A model generated the notes under the pieces. That model saw only the letters and a list, made by a program, of their open reading frames with translations. It did no database searches and was not told where the DNA came from. 48,883 bases of DNA from an uncultured Dorea sp. (lineage in GTDB: Bacteria; Bacillota; Clostridia; Lachnospirales; Lachnospiraceae). Shown one piece after another: positions 48,376 to 48,883 of this stretch (positions are counted from its first letter, which is position 1; each line of letters starts with the position of its first letter). Position numbers and translations under genes: made by a program. The DNA lies in assembly GCA_910577685.1 (NCBI GenBank), contig CAJTOH010000027.1, forward strand, positions 1 through 48,883. Reading direction: 5' to 3'.

Positions 48376-48399
48376 TTTCTATACCTCCAAAATATTTTA

Positions 48400-48420
48400 G
48401 GTAGTGTCAAGTTAACTACC
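48400..48420. promoter_or_regulatory. Inverted repeat before the XRE gene (probable operator)
   Basis: GGTAGT (48400-48405) and ACTACC (48415-48420) are perfect complements around 9 bases. They lie about 25 bases upstream of the XRE start on the minus strand, a usual place for autoregulation. Confidence 0.5.
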
Positions 48421-48476
48421 ATATTTTTTTAACAAACCTTATTATTTCAAGGGTTTCACCACTTTTTCAAAGAAAA

Positions 48477-48547
48477 AAGCAATGACCTCCCTTTTTTGTG
48501 TCAATACTATTACCATCCCACAAACACTGAAAGGAAAATCATTGCTT
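48477..48547 (+). promoter_or_regulatory. Inverted repeat in the transposase 5' region
   Basis: AAGCAATGA (48477-48485) is the reverse complement of TCATTGCTT (48539-48547), directly before the transposase ATG. It could be a stem that blocks translation of read-through RNA, known for insertion sequences. The element's left end itself was not located. Confidence 0.35.
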
Positions 48548-48883
48548 ATGGATATTATTACCTATTTACTCTTTCTCATTCAATCTCTTTACCAACAAAA
48601 CTGCTGGCTGATTCATTTTATCTGCAGATATATCCCACTGAAACAGTGGGCTTTTGATGATTCCCATTCTCCAAAGTACCAGAAGTTTAAAATTGACGAT
48701 CTCCCTCTTGTCACTGACTTCCGGCAGGACTGGACTTATCAAGATCTCATCCCTTACTTTGAAAAGCGTTATGGTAAGAAAATACGCCCTGTCAGCCGAC
48801 GGTCAGAATGCGATATTCCGGACAGCTGTACCTGCCCCCGCTGTGGTGCCCCGAAGCCTTTCCTTTATAAAAATAATGGTTCC
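48548..48883 (+). CDS. Transposase with zinc-ribbon N-terminal region, cut by the window edge
   Basis: The first 112 codons are present and the frame is open to the end. The protein has a hydrophobic start (MDIITYLLFLIQSLYQQNCW), then PLKQWAFDDSHSPKYQKFK and the start of a zinc ribbon (CTCPRCGAPKPFLYKNNGS), features of a Clostridia transposase type whose DDE catalytic part would lie beyond the window. I do not assign a family. The left end should be within about 130 bases upstream. Codon use and base composition differ from the chromosome, as expected of a mobile element. Confidence 0.7.
   Translation, partial: MDIITYLLFLIQSLYQQNCWLIHFICRYIPLKQWAFDDSHSPKYQKFKIDDLPLVTDFRQDWTYQDLIPYFEKRYGKKIRPVSRRSECDIPDSCTCPRCGAPKPFLYKNNGS

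Overview
The window looks like a chromosomal segment of a spore-forming, probably motile Clostridia member, most likely Lachnospiraceae. The reasons are the yqfC-yqfD-phoH-ybeY sporulation/RNA cluster, DUF4250, DUF896 and BofC-like proteins, a YjfB-type motility protein behind a sigma-28-like promoter, a MutS/MutL pair with an endonuclease-type MutL, and strong AGGAGG ribosome sites. Taxonomy is inferred from gene families only; no rRNA or tRNA gene was recognised.

Layout. 1-2.3 kb: a hypothetical protein, a HAD phosphatase and an alkaline-phosphatase-type hydrolase. 2.3-4.0 kb: ilvH and ilvC, with a near-consensus promoter and two related dyads. 4.1-4.4 kb: yjfB followed by a 28-bp hairpin. 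4.6-9.9 kb: a small membrane protein, yqfC, yqfD, phoH, ybeY and a MurJ/SpoVB-type flippase. 9.9-11.5 kb: BofC-like protein, DUF896, 5-formyl-THF cyclo-ligase, DUF4250, then a decayed gene end. 11.8-13.3 kb: miaB. 34.4-40.7 kb: mutS, mutL, miaA. The usual Firmicutes order miaB-mutS-mutL-miaA is split here by about 21 kb of accessory DNA.

The accessory block (13.3-34.4 kb) holds a repeat-built coiled-coil protein, a large GH127-type arabinofuranosidase, a DUF885 metallopeptidase, and an apparent operon of a DUF2185-DUF4241 immunity-like fusion, two ABC exporter half-transporters and an Lsa-like ABC-F protein. That operon follows a strong promoter, an 18-codon leader ORF and a strong intrinsic terminator, the layout of an antibiotic-sensing attenuator. 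Next come a CmpB-type membrane protein, an AT-rich acetyltransferase/P-loop kinase pair, a broken PD-(D/E)XK nuclease gene, a small protein plus a 1714-residue DUF4132 protein, and a RelB antitoxin whose YoeB toxin partner is frameshifted at its start.

After miaA (40.7-47.5 kb) come a 60-bp tandem repeat, an aluminium-resistance/methionine gamma-lyase-like PLP enzyme, a BaiN-type flavoprotein, an acetyltransferase with a fresh 36-bp internal duplication, an AraC/GyrI-type regulator, a MATE transporter, another acetyltransferase and a DUF3795 protein. The last 1.4 kb is AT-rich: a membrane-anchored XRE regulator with a 58-residue membrane protein downstream, then the start of a transposase cut by the window edge.

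The two most interesting points are the leader-controlled immunity/exporter/ABC-F operon (about 18.9-25.5 kb) and the abundance of in-frame tandem repeats and one-step lesions (coiled-coil gene, MutL linker, acetyltransferase, 3' end of the miaA partner, yoeB start).
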